46,271 bases of DNA from an uncultured Candidatus Thioglobus sp. (GTDB taxonomy: Bacteria > Pseudomonadota > Gammaproteobacteria > PS1 > Thioglobaceae), in the NCBI GenBank assembly GCA_910595805.1, contig CAJVCK010000009.1:1-46271 (forward strand), given 5' to 3'. Within the stretch, counting starts at the first letter, position 1; every line of letters begins with the position of its first letter. This document shows positions 19,187 through 29,420 of this stretch, piece after piece. Below the pieces are notes generated by a model, which was given only the letters and a program-made list of their open reading frames with translations, did not search any database and had not been told where the DNA came from. Position numbers and translations under genes: made by a program.

Positions 19187-19192
19187 ATTATA
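19187..19192 (-). promoter_or_regulatory. -10 box for the leuA leader
   Basis: A perfect TATAAT on the minus strand, just after the pssA stop codon. No good -35 is visible 16-18 bases further upstream. The expected transcription start falls at or just before the leader ATG at 19178. Confidence 0.55.
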
Positions 19193-19200
19193 AAGCAATA

Positions 19201-19947
19201 TTAAGCTTTTTTTGTTCGTTTTTTAGATTGACGTTTTTTTCTAACTTCAATCATTGTCATAATCAACCCTGATAAAGCATAGGCAAAAAAGAAAACGAAT
19301 AAGATTGCACTTGGCCAAAGTGTTACAACAATAATGATTAATGTAGCAATTAAAAGTAACTTAAAAGAAGACCTACCTTTTAAGTTAATTTCTTTAAAGC
19401 TATAATAACGAATATTACTCACCATAAGCACACCAGACCCTACCAGGATAACCCAACTAGCCAACGTTAGATATTGATCATAATCAGTTATTCCAATACT
19501 TTGTTTGGCCCAAACCATGCCGGCTATGAGTGCAGCAGCAGCAGGCGAAGGCAGTCCTTGAAAATAACGTTTATCTTGTATACCAATTTGTGTATTAAAT
19601 CGTGCTAGACGCAGTGCGCCAGCAGCAGTATAGATAAATGCACCCAACCAACCTATCTTACCTAAATCAGTAAATTGCCAAAAATACATTAACAATGCTG
19701 GCGCTACACAAAACGATAGCATATCTGCCATTGAATCATATTGCTCACCAAATGAACTTTGGGTGTTGGTTAATCGTGCAACTCGACCATCAAGCCCATC
19801 AAATAACATTGCAACAAATATTGCAACGGCGGCATCTGCATATTGCCCTCTGGTTGCTAAAATTATTGCGAAAAAACCAGAGAATAAACCAAATGTAGTT
19901 AATACATTTGGTAATAAGTAAACACCTCTTTTTACTTTATTTGTCAT
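19201..19947 (-). CDS. pssA: CDP-diacylglycerol-serine O-phosphatidyltransferase
   Basis: Makes phosphatidylserine, the precursor of phosphatidylethanolamine. The 248-residue membrane protein has the CDP-alcohol phosphotransferase motif DGLDGRVAR followed at the expected spacing by GEQYDSMAD (about residues 49-74). Seven or so hydrophobic segments follow and the tail is very basic (RKKRQSKKRTKKA). This is the membrane-embedded type II enzyme, not the E. coli PssA type. Placement after ilvC and before leuA recurs in many proteobacteria. Confidence 0.9.
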   Translation of the reverse strand: MTNKVKRGVYLLPNVLTTFGLFSGFFAIILATRGQYADAAVAIFVAMLFDGLDGRVARLTNTQSSFGEQYDSMADMLSFCVAPALLMYFWQFTDLGKIGWLGAFIYTAAGALRLARFNTQIGIQDKRYFQGLPSPAAAALIAGMVWAKQSIGITDYDQYLTLASWVILVGSGVLMVSNIRYYSFKEINLKGRSSFKLLLIATLIIIVVTLWPSAILFVFFFAYALSGLIMTMIEVRKKRQSKKRTKKA

Positions 19948-19961
19948 GGTTCATATATTAA

Positions 19962-19984
19962 CATGCCCAGCATTGCTGGGCATG
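19962..19984 (-). terminator. Perfect hairpin between ilvC and pssA
   Basis: CATGCCCAGC (19962-19971) and GCTGGGCATG (19975-19984) form a perfect 10-base-pair stem with a 3-base loop. It lies between the ilvC stop and the pssA start, both on the minus strand. The 3' tail on that strand is TTAATATATG, so it may be a weak terminator, a 3'-end protector or a partial attenuator between ilvIHC and pssA. Confidence 0.6.
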
Positions 19985-20012
19985 ATTTAAACATTGTTTT
20001 TACGATTTTCGT

Positions 20013-21032
<1,020 letters not shown>

Positions 21033-21035
21033 TTA

Positions 21036-21518
21036 TTAACCTTCTCTTTTCTGACAAACGCCGGTTACGCCTGTTCTTGAAACTTCTAATATCTTAGACG
21101 CATCTAATGAGTCTAAAAAATCATTAATCCTTCTACTTTGTCCTGCAATTTCAACTAAATAAGTATCTTCTGATACATCAACAATCTTGCCTGAAAATTG
21201 ATCAATCTGATGATCTATTTCTGCTTGCGTGCTTGGATCAACATCTATTTTAACTAATAGCAACTCGCGCTCAATATGTTCTGTTGCTGTCAAATCAGTA
21301 ACTTTGACAACATCAATGAGCTTTTCAAGTTGTTTTACAATTTGCTCAATGATATTATCATCACCAACGCTCACAATGGTCATTCTTGACAAGGTAGGAT
21401 CATTGGTAGCTGCCACAGTGAGTGATTCGATGTTAAAGCCGCGTGCCGAAAAAAGCCCGGAAACTCTAGACAGAGCGCCGGATTCATTTTCTAACATTAC
21501 TGAAATAATATGCCTCAT
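21036..21518 (-). CDS. ilvH: Acetolactate synthase small (regulatory) subunit
   Basis: ACT-domain regulatory subunit that confers valine feedback on acetolactate synthase. The 160 residues open with MRHIISVMLENESGALSRV and continue SGLFSARGFNIESLTVA, the classic IlvH/IlvN ACT signature; a second ACT-like half follows from about residue 80 (ELLLVKIDVD). The start is separated from the ilvI stop by only 2 bases, implying coupled translation and equal stoichiometry. Confidence 0.95.
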   Translation of the reverse strand: MRHIISVMLENESGALSRVSGLFSARGFNIESLTVAATNDPTLSRMTIVSVGDDNIIEQIVKQLEKLIDVVKVTDLTATEHIERELLLVKIDVDPSTQAEIDHQIDQFSGKIVDVSEDTYLVEIAGQSRRINDFLDSLDASKILEVSRTGVTGVCQKREG

Positions 21519-21520
21519 AG

Positions 21521-23254
21521 CTATACCAAGTTTAACCCTGAATCGTTCGTAGAAGCCATTTCATCGCGTCCTGCTAATAACATTTCATGATGTCCTGCAC
21601 CTGATGGAATCATTGGGAAGACATTCTCACTTGGATCAGTCAGAATGTCTAAAAATACTGTTCTATCTTTTTGCTTGAACGCTTCAATCAGTGCTGGCTT
21701 TAAATCGGATTCTTTTTCTACCTTGATACCAATATGGCCATAGCTTTCCGCCAACTTCACAAAATCAGGTAAAGCATCCATATAAGACATTGAATAACGC
21801 TTATCATAGAAAAACTCTTGCCATTGACGCACCATGCCCAAATAGCCATTATTAATATTAATAATTTTAACGGGTGTATGGTATTGCAACATAGTTGACA
21901 ACTCTTGCAGCATCATTTGGATACTACCGTCACCGGTGACACAGGCTATATCTCGATCGGGGTCAGCTAATTTTGCGCCCATGGCTGCTGGCAAACCGAA
22001 CCCCATGGTTCCAAGTCCGCCTGAATTAATCCAACGACGTGGCTTGTCAAATGGATAATACTGCGCTGCCCACATTTGATGCTGACCTACGTCAGAAGTA
22101 ACAATAGCCTCCCCTTTGGTCACTTCATACAATGCTTCAATAACTGTTTGTGGCTTAATCACACCTTGTTTGGTTCTGTACGCCATAGAGTCTACTGAGC
22201 GCCAGTCATTGATTTGCTTCCACCACGAGTCTATATTTTCTAATTTTTTAGCATCCAGACTCTGAATAAGCGCCTGCAACACATCGTTCACTTGTCCAAT
22301 AATAGAAACATCAACACCCACCACTTTACCAATGGTGGAAGGGTCGATATCAATATGAATGATTTTTGCGTAAGGACAAAATTTTTCTAAACTTCCAGTA
22401 ATACGGTCATCGAATCTTGCGCCCACAGCAATAATACAGTCTGAATCATGCATTGCCATGTTTGACTCGTACGTACCATGCATTCCGAGCATACCTAAAG
22501 ACTGTTTATCTGTTGCAGGAAATGCACCCAAACCCATTAGCGTCTGTGTGATAGGAAATCCAGTATTGTGCGTCAGGGTTGTTAAGGCTTTACTAGCATT
22601 GCCAATCACGCTGCCACCACCTGAATAGATAATAGGTTTTTTAGCCTTTTCAATAATTGCAATTGCTTTTTTAATCTGCTCAGCATCTACTTGAACTTCA
22701 GGCTGATATGAGCGCATTTTTATCGTTTGAGGGCAACCCTCGTATTCAATTTCAGTAATGGTTGCATCTTTGGTAATGTCAATCAAGACAGGACCTGGGC
22801 GCCCTGTTGTCGCAATATAAAAGGCTTTTTTAACTGTCTCAGCAATATCGTCAGCATTTTTAACCAAAAAATTATGCTTTACACATGAACGCGTAATACC
22901 AACTGCATCAACCTCTTGAAAGGCATCGCTGCCGATTACTGGAGAAGGGACTTGGCCAGAAACAACTACCATTGGAATAGAGTCTGTAAACGCAGTGGCA
23001 ATACCTGTAACTGCATTGGTTAAACCAGGGCCTGAAGTAACGAGTGCTACACCGCATTTACCACTAGTGCGCGCATAACCATCTGCAGCGTGCACAGCAC
23101 CCTGTTCATGACGAACTAAAATGTGATCAATTGCCGTACAAACATTCAATGCATCGTAGATGTGTAGAACTGCCCCACCCGGGTATCCAAAGATGTGCTT
23201 CACGCCTTCACTTTTCAAGCAATCAACTAGTATTTGCGCACCATTTAACTTCAT
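21521..23254 (-). CDS. ilvI: Acetolactate synthase large subunit
   Basis: ThDP/FAD enzyme that condenses pyruvate with pyruvate or 2-oxobutyrate. The 577 residues carry FGYPGGAVLHIYDAL, the catalytic glutamate in VRHEQGAVHAADGYAR (about residue 50), FQEVDAVGITRSCVKHN, and the ThDP motif GDGSIQMMLQELSTML with NNGYLGMVRQWQ. It heads ilvI-ilvH-ilvC. Two TATAAT boxes lie 30-55 bases before the ATG. No attenuator peptide is visible in the short 64-base upstream gap, unlike leuA. Confidence 0.96.
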   Translation of the reverse strand: MKLNGAQILVDCLKSEGVKHIFGYPGGAVLHIYDALNVCTAIDHILVRHEQGAVHAADGYARTSGKCGVALVTSGPGLTNAVTGIATAFTDSIPMVVVSGQVPSPVIGSDAFQEVDAVGITRSCVKHNFLVKNADDIAETVKKAFYIATTGRPGPVLIDITKDATITEIEYEGCPQTIKMRSYQPEVQVDAEQIKKAIAIIEKAKKPIIYSGGGSVIGNASKALTTLTHNTGFPITQTLMGLGAFPATDKQSLGMLGMHGTYESNMAMHDSDCIIAVGARFDDRITGSLEKFCPYAKIIHIDIDPSTIGKVVGVDVSIIGQVNDVLQALIQSLDAKKLENIDSWWKQINDWRSVDSMAYRTKQGVIKPQTVIEALYEVTKGEAIVTSDVGQHQMWAAQYYPFDKPRRWINSGGLGTMGFGLPAAMGAKLADPDRDIACVTGDGSIQMMLQELSTMLQYHTPVKIININNGYLGMVRQWQEFFYDKRYSMSYMDALPDFVKLAESYGHIGIKVEKESDLKPALIEAFKQKDRTVFLDILTDPSENVFPMIPSGAGHHEMLLAGRDEMASTNDSGLNLV

Positions 23255-23283
23255 TGTCTATTTAAAAGCATAAAAACATTCAG

Positions 23284-23309
23284 ATTATACCTAAACTAGG
23301 CTTATTATA
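23284..23309 (-). promoter_or_regulatory. Two -10 boxes before ilvI
   Basis: Perfect TATAAT hexamers on the minus strand at 23309-23304 and 23289-23284, in the gap between lpxC and ilvI. Neither has a convincing TTGACA-like box at the usual distance. Confidence 0.4.
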
Positions 23310-23318
23310 ACTAGCAGT

Positions 23319-24230
23319 TTATAAGGATTTTTGCCAATCTTCAGAGTAGAATTGAATTGGCGAATCTTTAGATTCAAACGTTTCGATTGACCAAGTACTT
23401 GGTTTAGCTAAAATTTCTGATAATAGCTGATCATTTAGTAAATGACCTGTCTTATATCCTTCGTAATGACCAATTAAATTAGAACCCAACAAATACAAAT
23501 CGCCTACAATATCTAAGATCTTATGTTTAACAAATTCATTATCGTAACGCATACCGTCTTCATTCAGAACATCATCGTCACTTAGTGCAATTGCATTATC
23601 CATACTAGCACCAAGCGCCAAATTTTGCCTTTGCATCATCTCTACATCTTTCATATAACCAAATGTTCTAGCGCGAGAAATCTCTTTTAAATAAGATTGT
23701 TGGGCAAAATCAATACTAAGTTTTTGACCACTTTCTTGTACTTTTTTGTGATCAAAATCAATTTCAAGTGTCACTTTAAAGCCTTCATATGGAGAAACTT
23801 GCGCCCACATGTCTCTATTTTCAACTCGAATCGTTTCATGAATCACTAGAAAGCGCTTGTGGGCATTTTGTTCTTGAATACCGGCAGATTGTACTAAAAA
23901 AATAAATGGTGCAGATGAGCCATCCATAATTGGCACTTCAAATGAATCCAGCTCAACCATAACATTATCAATACCTAGTGCTGAAAAAGCACTCATTAAA
24001 TGCTCAACTGTAGAAACCTTTACTCCTTGATTTTCAAGGCCAGTTGACAAGACTACTTCATTAACAAACGCATTGTGCGCTCTAACCAATTTACCGCCGG
24101 CATCCATACGTCTAAAAACTACGCCATGGTCAATTTCAGCAGGTATGAGTGTCATATTAACCATATGGCCACTGTGAATACCAATACCACGCGCTTTAAC
24201 TGTCTTCTTAATTGTTCTTTGTTTGATCAT
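23319..24230 (-). CDS. lpxC: UDP-3-O-acyl-N-acetylglucosamine deacetylase
   Basis: Zinc-dependent deacetylase, the committed step of lipid A synthesis. The 303-residue length is typical. Visible motifs are [17 protein letters not shown], the zinc ligand H77 in STVEHLMSA, and HKILD with H236 and D240; the catalytic histidine H263 lies in YKTGH. It starts 20 bases after ftsA with no ribosome site that I can see and no trace of ftsZ between them. The presence of lpxC implies an LPS outer membrane. Confidence 0.97.
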   Translation of the reverse strand: MIKQRTIKKTVKARGIGIHSGHMVNMTLIPAEIDHGVVFRRMDAGGKLVRAHNAFVNEVVLSTGLENQGVKVSTVEHLMSAFSALGIDNVMVELDSFEVPIMDGSSAPFIFLVQSAGIQEQNAHKRFLVIHETIRVENRDMWAQVSPYEGFKVTLEIDFDHKKVQESGQKLSIDFAQQSYLKEISRARTFGYMKDVEMMQRQNLALGASMDNAIALSDDDVLNEDGMRYDNEFVKHKILDIVGDLYLLGSNLIGHYEGYKTGHLLNDQLLSEILAKPSTWSIETFESKDSPIQFYSEDWQKSL

Positions 24231-24250
24231 AAGATAGGGATTTTATCACT

Positions 24251-25498
24251 TTAAAATTTAAATAAGCTGTCTTTAATTCTACTTATTCTATGTGCCAGCC
24301 TAGGTGAATTGTCTAGCTGAATTTTTTCTAAATAGGATTCATTTGGTTCGTATAACAATAATCCTAGTGCACAAGAATAAACTGGGTCAGAAATAATCAT
24401 TTCATTGCCTGTAATTTTAGTGATATCAATTTGTCCTAACTTGGACCTTACCCTAAAGGATTTTAAAAATAATTCATCACAACCTTGAATCTTGACGCCG
24501 CCACCTGTTAATACAAAGCCAGATTTAAGTGAACGCTCTAGTTTTTTAGACTTTAAGTTTTGTTTAATCAACGAAAACAACTCTAAATACGCTGCCTCAA
24601 TTACCTCAACCAAACTATGAGAGGATAAATAACACTCTTCACGCTCCCCTATTTGTTTGAACTTAATCAACTTGTCTTCTCTAAGAGATTTAACCTGGGC
24701 ACTGCCATATTGAGTTTTCAGTCGCTCCGCCTCTTCAAAAGATGCGTTAAAGGCATATGCAATTTCTTCAGTAATTTGATCTCCAGCTGATTTAAAAATT
24801 GCACTATGCACAATACCACTATTTGTAAATACTGATATATTGGTCACACCTGAGCCAATATCAATCAAACAAACGCCATTATCTTTTTCATCTTGGCTAA
24901 TATAAGGTTCACTACTTGCCATAGAATTCAATACAAACCTAGTGATACCTATTTTAACCTCACGCATAGTATTCTGAATGACGCCTACAACCTGATTAGA
25001 TACAGTTACAATATGCATACTAGCTTCTAGTGTTTTTGCTTCAATACCAATAGGGTTCTCTACTTTATCTCCTTGGTGATTGATAGGGTTTTTATTAATA
25101 ATAAAGCGATTTAGCACGCTGTCTATGACTTGTTTATTAGTTGATGTCGTAACAGCTTTAGCAGATTTTAAAGCTAATTCTACATCCTTCTCACTAATAA
25201 TAGAATTGGCAATTAAAACCTGCCCCGCTCCATTAATGGTGATTAGGTGAGGGTCTGAAATATTGACACGTACGCCTAAGATTTTAAAATTACAACTTTG
25301 GTTTGCCTTTCCAACTACTGCTTTAATAGCTTTACTTGCTTTTTCAGTGTCAACGATCAGTCCTTTATTAACGCCTGCTGAGGGTCCAACACCATGCCCA
25401 ATGATTTCTAACCGGCCACCTACCTCTTCAGCAATCAAAACCACAATCTTGCTACTGCCTATATCCAGACTAACAATAAAATTATTATCAACAGCCAT
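24251..25498 (-). CDS. ftsA: Cell division protein FtsA
   Basis: Actin-like ATPase that tethers FtsZ to the membrane. The 415 residues start with the phosphate-1 motif SLDIGSSKIVVLIAE, contain VCLIDIGSGVTNISVF (phosphate-2) and FVLTGGGVKIQGCDELF, and end in the amphipathic membrane-targeting helix ISRIKDSLFKF. The protein looks intact. The context is odd: upstream is dusA, overlapping by 11 bases, in place of ftsQ, and downstream is lpxC at 20 bases, so ftsZ is missing from its usual position. Confidence 0.95.
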   Translation of the reverse strand: MAVDNNFIVSLDIGSSKIVVLIAEEVGGRLEIIGHGVGPSAGVNKGLIVDTEKASKAIKAVVGKANQSCNFKILGVRVNISDPHLITINGAGQVLIANSIISEKDVELALKSAKAVTTSTNKQVIDSVLNRFIINKNPINHQGDKVENPIGIEAKTLEASMHIVTVSNQVVGVIQNTMREVKIGITRFVLNSMASSEPYISQDEKDNGVCLIDIGSGVTNISVFTNSGIVHSAIFKSAGDQITEEIAYAFNASFEEAERLKTQYGSAQVKSLREDKLIKFKQIGEREECYLSSHSLVEVIEAAYLELFSLIKQNLKSKKLERSLKSGFVLTGGGVKIQGCDELFLKSFRVRSKLGQIDITKITGNEMIISDPVYSCALGLLLYEPNESYLEKIQLDNSPRLAHRISRIKDSLFKF

Positions 25499-26456
25499 TT
25501 TCTTTATCCTTGCATTCTAGCCAGTTGTACAAATGACTTAACTCAACCGTTGCCCCACTAAGAAAACGTCGAAATTTTTTAGCGTTTTTTTGTCCATGGT
25601 ACAAACCTAAGATATGTCGTGTCATTGAACGAATTGGCACTCCTTGTTTATTCTGACTTTTCATATACTCAATAAAATCTAATAATACTTGTTCACGGCT
25701 TATTCTTGTTGTATTTTGTTTGTAAATTTGTTTATCAACTTCACAAAGTAAATAAGGCTGATGGTAAGCCGCTCTGCCAAGCATGACGCTGTCAACTTTT
25801 TTTAAATGATTTCTAGCATCTTCCAGATGGTTAATACCACCATTAATGCCAATAGTTAGTTGAGGAAAATCTTGCTTAATTTGATAGACCCAATCATAAT
25901 TAAGAGGTGGCACTGTGCGATTATCTTTTGGACTTAGGCCTTTTAGCCAAGCTTTACGAGCATGGATGATAAAAATATCACAACCCGCTTCATTAACGGT
26001 GGTGACAAAATTAACCAATTCTTCGTAGCTTTCCATATCATCGACACCAATACGTGACTTTAAAGTAATGGGTAGATCACTCACTTGCTTCATTGCATCA
26101 ACACACTGCGCTACTACTTGTGGTGTATTCATCAAACAAGCGCCAAAACTACCTGATTGCACTCTATCTGATGGACAGCCAGCGTTAATATTAATTTCAC
26201 CGTAGCCCCAATCTTGGGCGATTTTGGCACACTGCGCCATCTCACTTGGGTCACTGCCACCAAGTTGTAACGCCAAAGGTTGTTCATCTTCATGATAATC
26301 TAGTAGGCGTTTTTTATCGCCATGCAAAATAGCCTTACTGGTAATCATTTCGGTATAAAGTTGTGCGTGCTTAGACATCAGTCGATGGAAATATCGACAA
26401 TGTCGGTCGGTCCAATCCATCATTGGTGCAACACTAAATTTATGCGGATAACTCAT
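25488..26456 (-). CDS. dusA: tRNA-dihydrouridine(20/20a) synthase DusA
   Basis: FMN-dependent enzyme that reduces uridine 20/20a in the tRNA D-loop. The 322 residues begin with the DusA-type FSVAPMMDWTDRHCRYF and contain the catalytic cysteine region NINAGCPSDRVQSGSFGACLM, HARKAWLKGLSPKDNR and the FMN-binding INGGINHLEDA. The DWTD..CR opening separates DusA from DusB and DusC. It overlaps pncC upstream by 17 bases and ftsA downstream by 11 bases. Confidence 0.93.
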   Translation of the reverse strand: MSYPHKFSVAPMMDWTDRHCRYFHRLMSKHAQLYTEMITSKAILHGDKKRLLDYHEDEQPLALQLGGSDPSEMAQCAKIAQDWGYGEININAGCPSDRVQSGSFGACLMNTPQVVAQCVDAMKQVSDLPITLKSRIGVDDMESYEELVNFVTTVNEAGCDIFIIHARKAWLKGLSPKDNRTVPPLNYDWVYQIKQDFPQLTIGINGGINHLEDARNHLKKVDSVMLGRAAYHQPYLLCEVDKQIYKQNTTRISREQVLLDFIEYMKSQNKQGVPIRSMTRHILGLYHGQKNAKKFRRFLSGATVELSHLYNWLECKDKENGC

Positions 26457-26907
26457 TAATCAAAGTCTGTATAACAAAATCAATACTACTGGAGACTATA
26501 GCCTCTCTATTACCCGAAAAATTTTGAGTTTCAACAAAGCTCTTATCTCGAATACAAAATCCAAAGCATACCATGCCCACAGGCTTTTCTGTTGTACCCC
26601 CTGTTGGTCCAGCAACACCAGTAATTGAAACAGCAACATCACTATGAGAGTTTTGAATGACACCATCAACCATCTGAGCAGCTGTTTGTTCACTAACAGC
26701 ACCAAATTGCTCTAAAATTTTAGCATCAACATTAAGCATGTCTATTTTTGCTTGATTACTATATGTTATATAGCCTCGGTCAAAATAAGCAGAAGCGCCT
26801 GAGATACTCGTCAATAAGGCTGATAAATTACCACCTGTGCAAGACTCTGCCGTTGACAGTATTAATGATTGCTCAATAAGGAGTTGGCCTAAAGTTTGTA
26901 CTTTCAT
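26440..26907 (-). CDS. pncC: Nicotinamide-nucleotide amidohydrolase (CinA C-terminal domain)
   Basis: Deamidates nicotinamide mononucleotide in pyridine nucleotide recycling. The 155-residue single-domain protein has the PncC/CinA pattern STAESCTGGNLSALLT, a SGASAYFDRGYITYSN segment, and SITGVAGPTGGTTEKPVG. The longer CinA proteins carry an extra N-terminal domain that is absent here. It starts 9 bases after the pepN stop and overlaps dusA by 17 bases. Confidence 0.9.
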   Translation of the reverse strand: MKVQTLGQLLIEQSLILSTAESCTGGNLSALLTSISGASAYFDRGYITYSNQAKIDMLNVDAKILEQFGAVSEQTAAQMVDGVIQNSHSDVAVSITGVAGPTGGTTEKPVGMVCFGFCIRDKSFVETQNFSGNREAIVSSSIDFVIQTLINELSA

Positions 26908-26916
26908 TGTAATAAG

Positions 26917-29376
26917 TTAAGGCGCAAGTGCTGCATGCACAATTTCAAAAATATCATTCGATAAATCATCCGTAGCTAAAATAATTTCTAGCTGCTGTTT
27001 TTGTAATTCACGTAATCCAGGTGTGTAACGCTTCCAGTGGTTATAGACACTAACTAGTCGTGCACCAATCTGCGGATTTGAAGTATTCAGCTTGATAATT
27101 ACCTCGGTTAGTAACTCATAGCCTTGCTGATTATGAAATTGAACAAAATTACTTGAAAAACTGCCAATTACACTTCTTAATCGATTTGGCGTATTGAATG
27201 AAAATAGACTATGTTGCATCAACTGCTTGATATCGTCTACATTATTTCCGGGTGCTAATGCTTGAGCAGCAAACCACTTATCCATCACTTGGACGTCATG
27301 TTGATAAAGCGTAAACATTTGTTGGATTGCTTGATTTTGATAGTCATTATCAATCAATAATAAAGCATTAAAAGCTGCCAAGCGATCACTCATGCAATTA
27401 GCTAACTTAAACCCCTGGTAAGCCAACTCAAATTCACCAGCCCTAACCAAATAAGACAAACAAACATTCTTCAAGGATCGAGCGCCTACTGCCTCCGGTG
27501 TAAGCTCAAATTTATTAGCAGTATTCAGCTTGTTATAAATATTTAGAAAAATAGACTTAAAGCGCAAAATAATCTTGTTAATAACTACTTCTCTTTTTTG
27601 TCTAACCTCAACAACATTAATTTCATTCATTTGTAAATGAATTAAACGCTCTGATGGTAGTGTTAACAACTCACTTAATAAGGCATTATCTGTTTCTTTA
27701 ACAAGAATATTCTCAAAAGCATTAAACAATACCTCTTCATTGATTTGATCAGGATTAAGGATTAAGGACAACCATAGGGCTTGGGCGTTATCCCAACGAC
27801 TAAAAGCATCAGTATCATGCTCACATAAAAATATTTTTTGCTCAGTACTAAGGCTTGAATCTAATTTAATCGGTGCCGAGAATCCACGCAACCAAGAAGG
27901 GATTGGTTCGTCTTTAATGTCTTTAAATTCAAAGGTTTGTTGTTTTTTATCTATCACCAAAACGCCTTGTTTAATTTCTCTCCCTTGTTGATCTATCAAT
28001 CCATAACGCATTGGCAGATAGTAAGTGCAGTCTCCCTTTTGATTAAAGGTTGCTGTATAAATTTGTTGCTGAGCATCATATTCAGTATTTACTTCAATTT
28101 CAGGCGTACCTGGCTGTGAATACCAAGCCATAAAAGGCTTAAAATTAAAATCATTAGCATCACTCATTGCCGATACAAAATCATTGATTGTGACTGCCTG
28201 CCCATCATGGCGATTAAAGTAAAGCCTCATACCATTTTGAAACCCTGCCTCACCTAAGAAGGTGTGAATCATACGAATCACTTCCGCGCCTTTCTCATAC
28301 ACGGTAAAGGTATAAAAATTATTCATCTCGATGTATGACTCTGGTCTAACCGGGTGTTTCATTGGTCCGGCATCTTCAGCGAATTGAAAAGTACGTAAAC
28401 CGTTCACATCTTCAATACGCTTGATTGATCGAGAATGTAAATCAGAAGTAAATTCTTGATCTCTAAAAACCGTTAACCCCTCTTTTAAGCTTAATTGAAA
28501 CCAATCTTGACAAGTAACTCTGTTGCCTGTCCAATTATGGAAATATTCATGTCCGATCACCGCCTCAACATTAATAAAATCTTTATCCGTTGCTGTATCT
28601 GGATTAGCCAATACATAAGTGGAATTGAAGATATTAAGACCTTTATTTTCCATTGCCCCCATATTGAAATCATCCACCGCCACAATCATATAAATATCTA
28701 AATCATATTCAAGACCAAAACGTTGTTCATCCCATGCAAATGAACGCTTTAACGAGTCCATTGCAAATTGGGTTTTTTCAATATTGTGTGGCTCGACGTA
28801 AATCTTTAACTCAACCTCATTGCCACTAACGGTGGTGTAAGTATCTTCTAATACAGCAAAATCACCTGCCACCAAAGCAAACAAATAACAAGGCTTAAGA
28901 CTAGGGTCGTGCCAGGTAGATTCACCTGGTTTTGAACTTACCAAATTACCATTACTCAACAATATTGGGTAATGGCGAGGGTCGGCTTTAATGTGCGTGG
29001 TAAAGACACTAAGTACATCTGGCCTATCCAAGTAATAAGTAATTTGCCTAAACCCATGCGCTTCACATTGTGTACAAAAATTACCACTGGATTGATACAA
29101 GCCATTTAAACTGGTGTTTGTTTCTGGATGAATACGTGTCTTGATCTGTAATGTAAACTCATCGGCTAGATCACTAAGCTCTAACCCTTCATTGGTTAAT
29201 TGATAATTAGGTTGTACGCCATCAATCAAAATTGAGATTAATTCTAAATTAATACCATTTAAAAACAAAATACGCTCTTGATTGGTTGAATTCGGATTTT
29301 TATAATAATGCACCTTAGATAAAACAATTGTTTCATCTTCAGACAAATCAAAATTCAACTCTGTTGTGCGGATCAA
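26917..29376 (-). CDS. pepN: Aminopeptidase N (M1 family)
   Basis: Broad-specificity zinc aminopeptidase, probably cytoplasmic; no signal peptide is seen. Of the 819 residues, GAMEN lies at 240-244, the zinc motif HEYFH at 276-280 with the third ligand E299 in LKEGLT, as in the E. coli enzyme. EAHGFRQITYYLDRPDVLS is a PepN signature. It is about 50 residues shorter than E. coli PepN, but all catalytic parts are present. It lies 44 bases downstream of uppP and opens the pepN-pncC-dusA-ftsA run. Confidence 0.95.
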   Translation of the reverse strand: MIRTTELNFDLSEDETIVLSKVHYYKNPNSTNQERILFLNGINLELISILIDGVQPNYQLTNEGLELSDLADEFTLQIKTRIHPETNTSLNGLYQSSGNFCTQCEAHGFRQITYYLDRPDVLSVFTTHIKADPRHYPILLSNGNLVSSKPGESTWHDPSLKPCYLFALVAGDFAVLEDTYTTVSGNEVELKIYVEPHNIEKTQFAMDSLKRSFAWDEQRFGLEYDLDIYMIVAVDDFNMGAMENKGLNIFNSTYVLANPDTATDKDFINVEAVIGHEYFHNWTGNRVTCQDWFQLSLKEGLTVFRDQEFTSDLHSRSIKRIEDVNGLRTFQFAEDAGPMKHPVRPESYIEMNNFYTFTVYEKGAEVIRMIHTFLGEAGFQNGMRLYFNRHDGQAVTINDFVSAMSDANDFNFKPFMAWYSQPGTPEIEVNTEYDAQQQIYTATFNQKGDCTYYLPMRYGLIDQQGREIKQGVLVIDKKQQTFEFKDIKDEPIPSWLRGFSAPIKLDSSLSTEQKIFLCEHDTDAFSRWDNAQALWLSLILNPDQINEEVLFNAFENILVKETDNALLSELLTLPSERLIHLQMNEINVVEVRQKREVVINKIILRFKSIFLNIYNKLNTANKFELTPEAVGARSLKNVCLSYLVRAGEFELAYQGFKLANCMSDRLAAFNALLLIDNDYQNQAIQQMFTLYQHDVQVMDKWFAAQALAPGNNVDDIKQLMQHSLFSFNTPNRLRSVIGSFSSNFVQFHNQQGYELLTEVIIKLNTSNPQIGARLVSVYNHWKRYTPGLRELQKQQLEIILATDDLSNDIFEIVHAALAP

Positions 29377-29420
29377 ATATCCACTGGGCTTATAATCCTT
29401 TCGATGGATTGGTTGTGGGG

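Noticed and set aside
23255..23278. Tiny leader frame (five codons) before ilvI
   Set aside because: Too short, and not enriched in Ile, Val or Leu codons.
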